Shown: piece after piece, positions 1 through 9,578 of the stretch | How the letters are laid out: each line of letters starts with the position of its first letter | Numbering within the stretch: position 1 is the stretch's first letter | Source of the DNA: Chytridium lagenaria | Taxonomy: Eukaryota > Chytridiomycota > Chytridiomycetes > Chytridiales > Chytridiaceae | Reading direction: 5' to 3' | Length of the DNA stretch: 64,000 bases | Assembly (NCBI GenBank): GCA_025449115.1 | Contig: JAHLKC010000112.1 | Location: 1 to 64,000, forward strand | Position numbers and translations under genes: made by a program | The notes under the pieces: generated by a model | What the model was told of the DNA's origin: nothing | What the model saw: only the letters and a program-made list of their open reading frames with translations | The model's database searches: none

Positions 1-97
1 ACCTCATATCGTTGGATGACATGGGACGTACCCAGTATCATTCGTCCTCTTGTCCTCACCGGGGCTCCGCTACGGCCTCTCACCGTCGGGTTGATCA

Positions 98-1089
98 TTG
101 TTCAGGGCCTGCGTGTCCGTCCCCTGTGACTTGCCCTCATCGGGGTCCCTCGCGGAGGCTCTGCGCGTCTGCCCTTACCGGGCGGCGGCCGGCTCCGTTG
201 AGAAGTCCATCAGTCTTCTCCGCTCGGCTTTCTCAGATCCGTCTCTGGTTTCTCGGCCTCCTGGCGTTAATCCTATTGATGATCCTTTGGTATCCTCGTA
301 TTTGTCCTTTGTTAGGTCGCGCGCAAAGACCTCCTCGTTGCTCCCGTGCAAGCGCTGCCGGTCTTTTCGGATAAGGTCGCTCTTGCGGTGGCTTTTTGGC
401 GCCGTAAGGCTCAAGTGGTCGCTGGCGCTCGTTTATCTTTCCCGCCGTTTGCCCGTCTATCTTTGTTGCAGAACGTGGCTTTCGTTCTTCTCATGTCCTC
501 GGTTACCCGTCGGGGTGGGGATCTGGCTCGCCTCCATCCCCTTGCTTTCCACTGGCTTCCCAATTTCACCAGTGTTCATATAGCTTTGTTTTCGGGCAAG
601 ACCATTACGGGTGGTATTGTGGACCGCCTTATCCTTTCTCGCAATTTGGTCTCTCCAAGTTTGTGCGCTATTGCCGCATTGGCGGCATATGCTTCCGAGG
701 CGGATATGTTGGCTACTCCAGTGGTGTCTTGGTCTTGCCTATTTCCTTTCATCCATGACTCCACAGGGGTTACAGGGGATATTCGTTCGGCACGTCTGTT
801 TCAGGCGGCTTTTAAAGCCGCTTTGGTAGCTTCTCGTTGCTTTGCCAATGACACTTTGCAAGGTATGCGGGTGGCCGGGGCCATTTCCGCCTCGGTTGAT
901 GCCGTTGGTCTTGCCGAAGTCATGCGGGTGGGTGCGTGGCGCTCCGCCGCTACGGCAGCTCGTTATAGTTCTTTGGCCGCGGTTTTGTCGTCGTCTACGG
1001 GGGTCACGCTTCCTCAACTGCGCGTGTGGCGTGACGAGCTTGGCGATTTTCTATTTTTTAGTAATTGGGCGGTTCGGCCTTCCCAATAA
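98..1089 (+). CDS. Tyrosine recombinase of a Ngaro/Crypton-like mobile element (one frameshift)
   Basis: This encodes the C-terminal part of a tyrosine recombinase, which cuts and rejoins DNA through a phosphotyrosine link. The box I arginine lies in VTRRGGDLARL (about 490-530). The C-terminal block reads GMRVAGAISAS followed by GAWRSAATAARYSS (about 860-970), which supplies the second arginine, the W in the second-histidine position and the tyrosine. The histidine normally placed two residues before the second arginine is not seen, so activity is uncertain. The reading changes frame near 325 in an AAA run; one extra A would join the upstream NPIDDPLVSSYL segment to the main frame. The start lies in an earlier frame or outside the window. 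The split direct repeats downstream favour a DIRS/Ngaro-type retroelement over a Crypton, but no reverse transcriptase is visible because the window begins here. Confidence 0.7.
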
Positions 1090-1161
1090 ACTCTTGTTTC
1101 CTCCTATTTGACTTTCCTTTTTTCTTTCAGCTATGGAGTGCTTGTAGCGGTGGCGGTTACG

Positions 1162-1218
1162 CGTTTTTGGCGCGGAATTGCTACTTTCCATAGCTGAATC
1201 TGGATAGTATAGGACATA
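1162..1218 (+). repeat. 57-bp direct repeat, copy 1, just downstream of the recombinase
   Basis: This segment is identical over 57 bases to 1550-1606. It starts in the run CGTTTTTGGCGCGG and ends in AGTATAGGACATA. It contains TCCATAGCTGAA (1188-1199), the exact reverse complement of TTCAGCTATGGA at 1126-1137. Position and spacing fit the B1 copy of a Ngaro-style A1-body-B1-A2-B2 arrangement. Confidence 0.85.
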
Positions 1219-1361
1219 ATCTCCAGTAAAAAAGGTATAAGTACAAATTGAGGGTATATGTTTATTATTTTATCCGCACGAGATTGTCATGACAACTCTG
1301 CGGGTAAATAAGAAAATATAGGGTGATGATTTGGTGTAGTACAATCCATCTCTTTTCTCTT

Positions 1362-1390
1362 CTTGACGACCTGTTGGAAGAGTCGTCAAG
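1362..1390. repeat. Hairpin: 9-bp perfect stem with 11-nt loop
   Basis: CTTGACGAC at 1362-1370 is the exact reverse complement of GTCGTCAAG at 1382-1390. It sits between the two 57-bp direct repeats, together with a TTGTCATGACAA palindrome near 1285-1300. Confidence 0.7.
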
Positions 1391-1412
1391 ATTTGTTCCC
1401 TCCCTCCATCCC

Positions 1413-1511
1413 CCTAGCACCATCCTTACTTTCCATGTTTTACTATTTTATTTTTAGGTTTCACCATTGTTTGATTCACGGTGGGTTCAATCCCTGCCGG
1501 ATGGTGCTAGG
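1413..1511. repeat. 13-bp perfect inverted repeat spanning about 100 bp
   Basis: CCTAGCACCATCC at 1413-1425 pairs exactly with GGATGGTGCTAGG at 1499-1511. The enclosed stretch has a GGGTTCAATCC motif like a tRNA T-loop, but I could not build a cloverleaf. The arms lie inside the presumed A2 segment of the recombinase element. Confidence 0.7.
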
Positions 1512-1549
1512 CTAGTCGCGCTTCCGCGCCAGCTGCGGGCGGTTTTACC

Positions 1550-1606
1550 CGTTTTTGGCGCGGAATTGCTACTTTCCATAGCTGAATCTGGATAGTATAG
1601 GACATA
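1550..1606 (+). repeat. 57-bp direct repeat, copy 2
   Basis: This is the second exact copy of the 57-bp repeat, 388 bp downstream of the first. Similarity extends a few bases to the left with small gaps. It would be the B2 end of the recombinase element, which would then terminate near 1606. Confidence 0.85.
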
Positions 1607-1630
1607 CATTCTATAGCACAACGTGAGTAC

Positions 1631-2236
1631 TACGTCTCTGCAAACTTTGAGTATGATCTATCCGTTAGATCTTGCGGTAGACCTGTGACAAGTCTACTAA
1701 TTATTACTTAATAAAATTTGTAACTTCCGAGGCTTGTACGTCGGTCAATTTTGACATTTTCCTTGAGGGTAATTGCTGTTCTGTAATCAACGCAATGAGG
1801 GCTACATTTCATATTAAGTCAAGTGACACAAAAAATTGATAACCCCTCGGGCACCCCCATGTACTGACCATTTGTTTCCATGTTATACAGACTTAAAGTT
1901 TGAAATCTCCCGATTTTTTCGGAAAATCCGCCAATCATATAGTAAACATAAATTCCATGCTACCCATTTGAGTCATACAATATATATTTGACACTGTTTC
2001 TGACATCTCTGCAAAATTTGAGCAAGATCTGACCATTAGATCTTGCCGCACGACGGCGACAAGTCTACTAATTATTACTTAAGAAAATTTGAAACTTCCG
2101 ACGCTTGTACGTCGCTCAATGTTGAAAATTTGATTGAGGGTTAAACCGGTTTCGAGATCATCGCAACCAGGGCTACATTTCATATTAAGTTAAGTCACAC
2201 AAAAAAATCGATAACCCTGTGGGGACCCCCATGTAC
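1631..2236. repeat. Two diverged tandem copies of a ~235-bp unit
   Basis: The unit at 1631-1864 recurs at 2002-2236 with many point differences. Both copies begin with a TCTCTGCAAA(A/C)TTTGAG core, share ACAAGTCTACTAATTATTAC and GGGCTACATTTCATATTAAG, and end in CCCCATGTAC. The second copy runs into the last 14 codons of the minus-strand integrase frame, so it marks where the Gypsy-like element is truncated. It may be a remnant LTR or a local tandem duplication. Confidence 0.75.
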
Positions 2237-3007
2237 CCTATTTCTAGTAGTGGAAACAGCTATCAGAGGTTCTTCTCCTGTCTGAGCCCACAGTCGTGGG
2301 TCAGGATATTCTTCCGCAAACACATCGTCTGTGGGATAACCAAACTTGAGGTCAGCCGGCGTAAACGCTTCACGGCCAAACATCATCATGAATGGGGTTT
2401 CATTTGTGGTCTGGTGGACCGTTGTTCTGTATGCAAACAACACATAGGGGAGTATTTCATCCCAATCGTCATGTGTTCTTTGGTTTATATACGCACGTAT
2501 CATCTGGCATAGAGTTTTGTTTGTTCGTTCAACTAAACCGTTGGCCTGAGGCCAATACGGCATAGAGAAGGATTGTTTCATTCCTAGTACAGTAGAAACT
2601 CTCTTAAAGAGGTCACTAGGAAATGGTTGTCCTTGATCTGAGTGTAAGGTCAAGGGAATGCCGAAGCGGCAAAAGCATTGCTCAACAACTATTCTAGCAA
2701 TGGTGTTTGCTTCTAAGTCGGGGACGGCAAAAGCATCAGCCCAACGGGTAAAGTAGTCCGTGAGGACAACAATATACTTGTTGCCACGTTGGCTAGTGTT
2801 CATAGGACCAACAATATCGATGGCCACACGATCCCAAGGTCTATGACCAAAGGGTATGGGCCTTACGGCACCTTTTCTAGTCAAGTAATCTTTAGATTGT
2901 TGACACGTAGGGCATCGTCGTATACATGCCTCTAAGTCTTTTTGGATAGTAGGCCACCAGAACCTATCTAGGGTCGTGGCGATAAGTCTGCGAACACCGA
3001 GGTGTCC
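2195..3007 (-). pseudogene. Retroviral-type integrase (zinc-binding plus DDE core), truncated
   Basis: The first part carries the H2C2 zinc-binding module: GHLGVRRL, FWWPTI and then C-x5-C-x2-C around CIRRCPTCQQ. The core domain follows, with the catalytic triad visible as the D of AIDIVGP, the D of LHSDQG and the E of NGLVERTNKTL. It would insert retroelement cDNA into the host genome. A TAA at 3008-3010 immediately precedes the zinc module, so the link to an upstream polyprotein is broken. The last residues read into the 235-bp repeat. Family assignment is firm; function is unlikely. Confidence 0.88.
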
Positions 3008-3366
3008 TTAAGGTAATCCATGCGATCCTCATTCGTGGTGTCATGAGGTCTATGACGGAGGGCTCTTCCAAATCAGGGCCATCGTCAGCTGGAGTTTCCA
3101 GCAGAGAGATTGTGACAAGTCAGGAAGAGGGGAATATCAGGCATTGAGCCGTATCCTTCGTCAACGGGATCTAACTCCTCTTGTGAAGTCAGAATATCCG
3201 TGTCAGGCACATCCAAGAGGGGTCTCGAGACTCCTCTGGTGGCAGTTTAGCCTTTTCAAGCTTGTGTAAGGTAAGAAGTACATTACTTTGTGGGTACTTC
3301 CCTTTATCGCGCTCTTCCTGAGAAGGCGGCGGGTGTCAGCACGGCTGACTTTCTCTTACATCGTCA

Positions 3367-3838
3367 TCAACAGCACCAATGCCATGAATGAGAAGGTTGA
3401 GATGGTTTCCAAAATCTTGGAGTGTTTAATCCGTCTATTTGCGGTGACCTCTGTTTTGATATAGAGGCATGCAGCAGGGTCATCCTGATCATCCTCATGG
3501 ATGGGATGAAGTCAGTGAACTGTTGTTTAGGGTCGTCGTGGATATACCCAAAACACGTTCCTGGTGGTAAAGAGGTCTGGAAAGTCCTCGATGACCAACC
3601 TGTAGAGGGAATGGTTCCATATCTGGTACAAGACGACCATCGTCGCAACGTACGGCCTGCATTCCGTTGGGAAACAGGTCTGCGTGTGAGTATACGGTCC
3701 GTTCCGCGTCAAAGTCAGTAAAATCCTGACGAGGAAGAACGGTGTAGTTTGCGGAAGGGACGTCTGGCAGCCTATCAAAGACACACCACACAGTTGTTCC
3801 GTAGTCGGGGTCGAACTGAGCCTCCTTAACGAGGACAA
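3367..3838 (-). pseudogene. Broken reading frames between protease and integrase, product unknown
   Basis: Three overlapping minus-strand frames (3838-3527, 3791-3495, 3648-3367) appear to be pieces of one protein joined by indels. They do not resemble reverse transcriptase or RNase H, and no YxDD box is present. They are placed here only as the remaining part of the retroelement polyprotein; 3010-3366 holds nothing recognisable. Confidence 0.35.
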
Positions 3839-4035
3839 TTCGTATGTAAGTGACTTACTCTTGTAAGTGAACCCGTTGCTATTACTTCAGAGGTGTCTCG
3901 TAAGCTTTTACCTTCATGCCCTTAAGAGTAGGTGCATAGTAGAAGTAGCGTAGTTTGTGGGAACTAGCTAGGATGTCCATATGGAAGGCCAGGATAGTAG
4001 CATGCCAAGAATAACTGGCCGCGGACAGTGTTCCA

Positions 4036-4581
4036 CTATGTAGAAGGGAAGTTTCTTCTTAACTCCAGGAGTACTTCCGGGAGATACGTTGAGTCTACAT
4101 ATTCCGAGATACGCTCTCGTCCACCAATTCCATTTGAGAACTTTGGGTAATGGAATGGTGTTATGTCAAACTCCACTCCTCGTGAGTAAAGATCACGTAA
4201 GAGGGACTTAGTTACAAGGTTGCCATCGGAACCTGTGTCGATAAGTGCATCACCAATGTGGACGCCACCAAGGTTGCAACAAATCTGAGTGATACAAGGA
4301 GCATCACTTTCAATAAGATCAGATGGGACATCATCAACAATGACGTCGTCAGTTTGGCACGCCATTTCTCGAGTCTCCCTAAGAGGTGCGGGATGATTAC
4401 TAGATGTTTCAACACACACATCATAGAATTTGGATACTGCGTGAAGAACGACAGGACCTGTATCAGACTGAGTCTGGTTGGAGCTGTCGCTGGTGCTAAC
4501 ATGTGTATTAACACCTGCTGAAATCATTACTGGAGTTTTACTCGCAGAGTCAGAACCAACGGCTTGATGCAAAGCAAGCAC
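4036..4581 (-). pseudogene. Retropepsin-like aspartic protease domain
   Basis: The frame contains the flap-and-catalysis signature ALIDTGSDGNLVTKSLL, with the catalytic aspartate in DTGS, preceded by a Ser/Thr-rich linker of about 90 residues. In a Ty3/Gypsy element it would cleave the Gag-Pol polyprotein. The frame begins without an ATG, as expected for an internal polyprotein segment, and ends soon after the domain, before any reverse transcriptase. It is therefore a remnant. Confidence 0.75.
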
Positions 4582-4589
4582 AGGGCCAG

Positions 4590-5413
4590 GTCTTTAAGGA
4601 ATGTCTGCACCTGAGCAGAAAACGCATCAGGGAGGGAGGGTAGGGATAAACTCTTCGAAGTCAGAGTCATGGCAGACTGACGGAGAGCACCAGTTATGGG
4701 TATGGGTTGCGAATTACGATGCCGCCGTAAGTACGGGATGTTGCAAGAAGAGCTCGGATGAAAGGAGCAACCTGTTTAGGGTCGTCTCGTGCACAGACTT
4801 GTACAGCGTCAAGTGTATTGGGACAGGAAGTGCCGACGTGACCATAACAAGGTCGTGGGTATAGAGAAGTGTATCCAAATACACGGAGTCAGGTTTGGAC
4901 GAGACAAACCAAGCAGTAGAGTAGACGTTTGGTTCGTGGGACAACACGTGTAGATGAGGTAGCATACACCTTATAGAAAGAGGGTGCTTGATACTCAAAT
5001 GGTAAGTGTGGTAAGGCGGAAGCTCTTACATTGGGTTGCGTTATAATAATAACGTCGAGAGGATATGCTAGTAAAGCAATAAGGAAACGATCTAGCTCAT
5101 CATCATCCGTAGGCATATAAATATACGGATGTGAGAGTTCTGGAGATGTATTCTGGACAACAGATTCAACATCAATTAATGGGACAGAAGTAGGAAAACA
5201 AAAATGTTTATTGTTATGATTCCAAACTACTGATGGTACTGATGTAAGACTTTCAAGAAAAAAGGAGCTCACGGCGTAAATGAAGTGAAACGGAACTTCA
5301 TAAGTTGCCATAGCCATGGGCGGAGGTACAGATTCCGGCATCAAGGCTTGAGTTGAGCTATCAAAAGCATCAGTGTGTGAAGAAGTATGCGGGATCTTAC
5401 CAGAAGAAATCAA
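4590..5413 (-). pseudogene. Gag-protease linker region, broken in several frames
   Basis: A 174-residue frame (5413-4889) overlaps the end of the gag frame by a few bases and contains a proline-rich start and a hydrophobic stretch around LIALLAYPLDVIIIT. It continues in a second frame that reads PNTLDAVQVCARDDPKQ and RALLATSRTY (about 4830-4710) before reaching the protease. The overlap with gag could be a natural -1 frameshift site or an indel. No conserved domain was recognised. Confidence 0.4.
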
Positions 5414-6699
5414 ACGAGAAAAACTTCATCAGGGTCTTCAAGATCGGCAAAGGGTCGTCCACTAAAGGGGTCAAAAGAGAACATTTGATAGTAGTGGGCG
5501 GGGTAACGACGCGCAGCTGGAGGGGCTGCGGTGGTCCCGGTTGAAGTGGTGCCAGTACTGAGTCGGGTAGACTGAGTACCAGCAGTATTCATAATAGACG
5601 CGTTAGAAGCGTCAGAAGTAAAAGGACCATTACGATGGTCATTCTGAGCAGAGCTCTGACGACTACGAGTATAGTCAGAGTTGTTGTAACTGCCCTGACG
5701 AGAGCGGTTGTTAAAGTCATTATTGCGAGGAGGATATCCTTGGCGATAGGGTTGGCGCTGATAAGGCTCACGAGCACCATTGCGTATCATTTCGATATCC
5801 GCACGAAGACTGATGATGTCAACGTCGGATAATTCAGAATCTCCGTCAGAAGTAAGGACAGAGTTCAACGTGTGAATGTACGTGTTGAGCGTACGATTCA
5901 CAAGTTCATCACTCATGTTGACAAAAGGCAACGGGAGCTCAGTGTTCTCAGCGATATGAACTAAGAGGTTATCGCGAGTGTTGGGAGCTTTCTTAAGCTC
6001 ACGACGGAGGCGAACAACTTCGCGTTGGCTATCAGCAACAACCTGCGTCAAGTTTTCGAATTTCTCATTGAAAGCGTGCATAATAGCAGCAGTCTCAGAG
6101 GAGTCAGACTTAGCAATCACCCGAGGGTGATGAAGCTGCATGTGGTCAACGATATCGTCGACAGTTATAGTGAGATCATCCCACTTCTTTCCAGAGTAAG
6201 ACTCCTTCTTGACGAGCGACTTCCATCGGTCGTCTTGACATCCTGAAATAAGGATGGTTTTAAGCCTGTCGTCGCTGAGACGATTAGCAAAAGGTAAAGA
6301 CGTGTTAAGATACGTCAGTTTATTGAGAGCTTCAAGAGGACCCATGCGGGAGGTGTCCCATTGAAACTGCTCAACTTTTGTAACAAGATCCGACTCGTCC
6401 GTATTAGGAGCAAAGTTACGGCGAAGGACCTTCTGAAGTTGACTCAACGTCGTTGAGGCTCTAGGAACCAGATGAGCCACAGTATCAACTGGGGGTCGTA
6501 AGTTTATGACAGGGTTCCAGGTCACGCGGAAAGCGTGCTCCAGATCGTCAAAGGGACGAGCAAGATCCGGCTTAGTCGGATCAGTAACGTACTGTGAGAG
6601 AATACTCTCAATCTTCGCTATGAAGCGATAGATGGACGCAGGCTGCGGTGAGTCAAGAACCACCGTAGCCATATCGTCCTTTGCACTCTTGGCATTCAT
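5410..6699 (-). CDS. Gag-like capsid protein of the Ty3/Gypsy-like element
   Basis: This is a single open frame of 429 codons with a true ATG at 6699. The N-terminal 250 residues are helical and typical of a retrotransposon capsid, with segments such as LSQLQKVLRRNF, KVEQFQWDT and LKTILISGCQDDRWKSL. A charged coiled-coil stretch (about 210-240) follows, then an Arg/Asn/Gln/Ser-rich C-terminus (RQGYPPRNNDFNNRSRQG and repeats of RSRQ). There is no CCHC zinc knuckle; the basic RS-rich tail probably takes that RNA-binding role. It lies just before the protease region on the same strand. A GTAAGA sits just upstream of the ATG on the coding strand, so an upstream exon is possible. Confidence 0.7.
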   Translation of the reverse strand: MNAKSAKDDMATVVLDSPQPASIYRFIAKIESILSQYVTDPTKPDLARPFDDLEHAFRVTWNPVINLRPPVDTVAHLVPRASTTLSQLQKVLRRNFAPNTDESDLVTKVEQFQWDTSRMGPLEALNKLTYLNTSLPFANRLSDDRLKTILISGCQDDRWKSLVKKESYSGKKWDDLTITVDDIVDHMQLHHPRVIAKSDSSETAAIMHAFNEKFENLTQVVADSQREVVRLRRELKKAPNTRDNLLVHIAENTELPLPFVNMSDELVNRTLNTYIHTLNSVLTSDGDSELSDVDIISLRADIEMIRNGAREPYQRQPYRQGYPPRNNDFNNRSRQGSYNNSDYTRSRQSSAQNDHRNGPFTSDASNASIMNTAGTQSTRLSTGTTSTGTTAAPPAARRYPAHYYQMFSFDPFSGRPFADLEDPDEVFLV

Positions 6700-6706
6700 G
6701 CCATCT

Positions 6707-7804
6707 TTATCTTACCAGATCCAGCCAAAGAGGCAGTGGACGAGGACCTGGAAAAAGAAGTAGAACCACCGGCACCAGACATAGTGGAACGGGAGGTATA
6801 GGTGAAGGTGGGCTAGTGAAAGACCGACCGTCGTTATCTGTGTGTGAAAAACGAACTGCACGAGATGAAGTCTCAGCAGCAGTAACTGGAATAACGCGTG
6901 AAGCGTCAACTAATTCACTGGATGCAGCAGGGTTGGACCTGGAGCAGTCCACGTAGAATCAATTGGAGCAACGTTAGAGGTAAAACGTTGTCCAAGTGTT
7001 AAAGATAGACGTCGGCGAGTAAGGGGTGCCTCCGACTCGTCAGATTCAGTATTAACGGGGTGAGAATCAGTGGGACTGGCGTGGGATTCGTCGTCGTCGA
7101 ATAAATCCAAAGATCTAGAAAGTCCAGAACGAGGTAAGACCTGTCGAGACGGAGGATCAAGGCTTACACCAACAACTGGGGAGAAGTCAGGTAAGGATGG
7201 TGAAAATAACCCTTGCCGCGAGTCAATGATCGCGACAGAGGGTGATGAACGGATAAATCCGTTAAGAGTACCCGACGTAAGAACGTGAGGTAAGGTTGCA
7301 GGAGCAAGAGCTCTGGCAGTGGTGTGTGCAGGAGCAAGAGCTCTGGCAACAAGGGGAGCGACGACACTCGTAGAACGAGGATCTGCAAGCTCAAGATGGA
7401 ACGGAGGTTCCAAATGGCGTGGGGCTGTAAGAACAGGCCCGTGCCGAGAATCCTAGAGAGGTCCGCCCTGGTGAGAAGGAAATCGCGGCGTAAGGAAAGA
7501 AAATCCAGAGATTCCTTTTCGCGGCGTGACCTCGAGTATGGACCCCGGAGAAGGTAAGATCAGAGAGGTGAAAAATACGAGGGTGGAACAGAACGGCGCC
7601 GTCGGGTGCTATCTCGTCAACAAGTTGTAAAGTGGTGATCAAGTTAGGATTCGATGATGTACTCACCAAGTTTAAGGATACGAAAACGAACCACCAGGTC
7701 TCAGCAACGGAGGGTCTTCCGCGATGGATGTTCGTCGTTAACGCTGCCTTGAAGAAGAAAGCGTCAGAGGTACGTTGAGGAGTGAAATTGGGGTAGTTCT
7801 CCAT
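6707..7804 (-). pseudogene. Minus-strand low-complexity frames upstream of gag
   Basis: Three frames follow each other: 7804-7391 (ATG start, with hydrophobic WWFVFVSLNLV and acidic stretches), 7413-6910 (two copies of ARALAPA about 45 bases apart, then SLDLFDDDESHAS) and 6952-6707 (Pro-rich, ending in WLDLVR just before the gag ATG). They look like one protein interrupted by indels. I recognise no domain. The position suggests either a 5' open reading frame of the Gypsy-like element or a separate inserted element. A GTAAGT lies just before the 7804 ATG on the coding strand. Confidence 0.35.
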
Positions 7805-7829
7805 TGAATCGTTAAAGTGTGAACTTACG

Positions 7830-8325
7830 GTTAATCTGCAAGTAAATCATCAGGTGATGTTCACTGCATTTCATAGCCTTACCATCATTAATCAGAAGAT
7901 CGACAAGGCTACAGTGTGATGCAAGGATGCGGAGTGTCCGCATGCTGGATGAGAAGTGATGAGAAAGCGGAAAGCCGCAGAAACAGCATCGTTGTGAGGT
8001 GCGTATTCGTTCCTTGGAACAAATTATCAGTATTAATCATGCACCTACATGAGCAATTGAAGCCCATGGATGCGGGAGAACGAAAGAGAATCTCCCTGTA
8101 AGGAGATTCACCATCGGTGATGTTGAGGAGACTCTGACGGGGGGGCCGTCATGTCCCAAAAATTTCATAATAATGTTTTGAAGAGAGGAAGCATCACACG
8201 CCAAATGGCGTGCCATGTCACCTCTCCTCCTATGTATTATATTTCTCACAATTATAAATTTTTAACTCAAAAACTTGAACCATTCCTGACGAAAGGTAAG
8301 GAGAGAGGGAAATCTATTAGTCTAA
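7830..8325. other. Hairpin-rich non-coding stretch, possible leader or LTR remnant
   Basis: No convincing coding frame. Perfect short inverted repeats occur in series: GAATCTCC/GGAGATTC (8088-8109), TCACC/GGTGA (8108-8120), TGACGG/CCGTCA (8135-8151) and CACGCCA/TGGCGTG (8197-8212). The flank 8215-8300 is AT-rich, with TATAAT-like runs on the minus strand. Position, hairpins and an AT box would suit an LTR or 5' leader of the minus-strand element, but I could not find a matching second LTR. Confidence 0.4.
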
Positions 8326-9482
8326 TCATGTTCTATCATTACAGAAAGACGAGAGATGAGGAGGTGAGTGAGGAAAGCCATCACAAACGTATTCATCGAG
8401 AGCAGGAATCGAGAACGAGGTCCTTAAGTGTAGGAGAAGGTGAGCGAGACGGGGTGGGTCGCTGAGGACTAACCACTCCATCATCATCATCGGATTCCAT
8501 GGGATCAGAGGCGACTCAGGATCAACAGGGAGAGATGCCTCGTCGGATTCGTCATCAGAGGCGATAACGACGACGGCAGCATCGGCGGCATCACCGTTTT
8601 GAATGGGGACGGCGGCATCAGCGTGTGATGGAGCGTGTTGGGCGTTGGGAGCCGAGGTTTTGGAGATGATGGTGGGGTCACTAGAGGTGACGGGACCAGC
8701 AGAGCTCTTAGCAGTGGAAGGAAGCGGGGTACGAGGCACTTGGGAGCAACGTAAGGACCATGGTAAGTGTTTAGTGGGTTTAACCATGACTGAAGCCGCT
8801 CTCTTCACTGCAGTAGAACCAGCCTTCTCAATAGCATGGCCTAGAGGACTGTGAGAGGACGAGGAGGAGCCTGCGCGACGCTGGTGGTATTGAAGAAGGG
8901 TGAGTTTCTTCGTAATCTTCTCAACCTCCATCGTGCGCTGTCGTAATCCACTGACCCATGAGCTCTAGGGTGCGAAGAAAGGTAGCGAGGTGCCTTGCGT
9001 CGAGCTGCAGAGGCAGAGGAGGCTACCTGACGAGGGTCAGCGTGATCATCGTCGCTGACAGAGCCGGCGGATGCCGTAGTAGTGTCAGTGAGAGATTCAC
9101 TGTCAACGGAAAAGGGATCGGTGAGTGGTTCTTCCCTTCTTTCAATATTATTGAGAGGATGGTTCGGCGGGAGCCTGACGGGAACCTTCTTTTGCAGAGT
9201 AGCAGGAAGAGGGGTTGAACGCGACGCCACGGGGACCACGGGAACCACGGGAGGTGGAGGAGGCGGAGGAGGAGGCCGACGTGAGGTAAGTTGATCACGG
9301 AGTCGATTCAACTTCATCTGACTCTCCATAGAGGAGCTGGTGAGGTCTTTGCGTATCGTTGCGAGTGCCGCATCACTGTAGGCCGACTCAGCGTCAAGTC
9401 GGCGGATGTTGAGGGCTTCAGTACCGGTAAGTCGAGCAATCTCTTTGGAAGACTCGACTAACATATCTCTAGCACCACTCAT
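8326..9482 (-). pseudogene. Broken low-complexity protein with polyproline and coiled-coil segments
   Basis: The frame 9482-8841 starts at a true ATG and contains a helical segment (LTGTEALNIRRLDAES), an unbroken run of nine prolines, and Asp/Ser-rich stretches. A second frame (8931-8326) with MEVEKITKKLTLLQYHQRRAG continues it after a shift near 8950, then becomes Ser/Ala/Asp-rich. No domain is recognised. Composition resembles the N-terminal parts of retroelement Gag proteins. Confidence 0.35.
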
Positions 9483-9578
9483 GAGGTTGTAGAGGCGTTC
9501 ACGCGACTAGCGACGAGGGAGGTGAAGGAGGCAATCTTTTCATTACGGTAAGTAACATTGCCTCTAAGACGTCTATCA

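Larger units (their letters stand above)
2195..6699 (-). mobile_element. Degenerate Ty3/Gypsy-like LTR retrotransposon body lacking a visible reverse transcriptase
   Basis: In minus-strand order the body carries Gag (6699-5410), a linker frame (5413-4590), an aspartic protease (4581-4036), a short unassigned stretch (3838-3367) and an integrase (3007-2195). Protease before integrase is the Ty3/Gypsy order. Only about 1 kb separates protease and integrase, and I found no YxDD-type reverse transcriptase or RNase H motif there, so that part appears deleted. No LTR pair is recognisable: the low end is cut by the repeat at 1631-2236, and the high end merges into the low-complexity frames above 6.7 kb. 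Confidence 0.7.

Noticed and set aside
1450..1511. tRNA-like T-loop GGGTTCAATCC
   Set aside because: No acceptor stem, D-arm or anticodon arm could be built around it; the pairing seen is the 13-bp inverted repeat 1413-1511.
3010..4035. Reverse transcriptase of the Gypsy-like element
   Set aside because: No YxDD-like box or conserved RT blocks in any minus-strand frame, and the space is too small.
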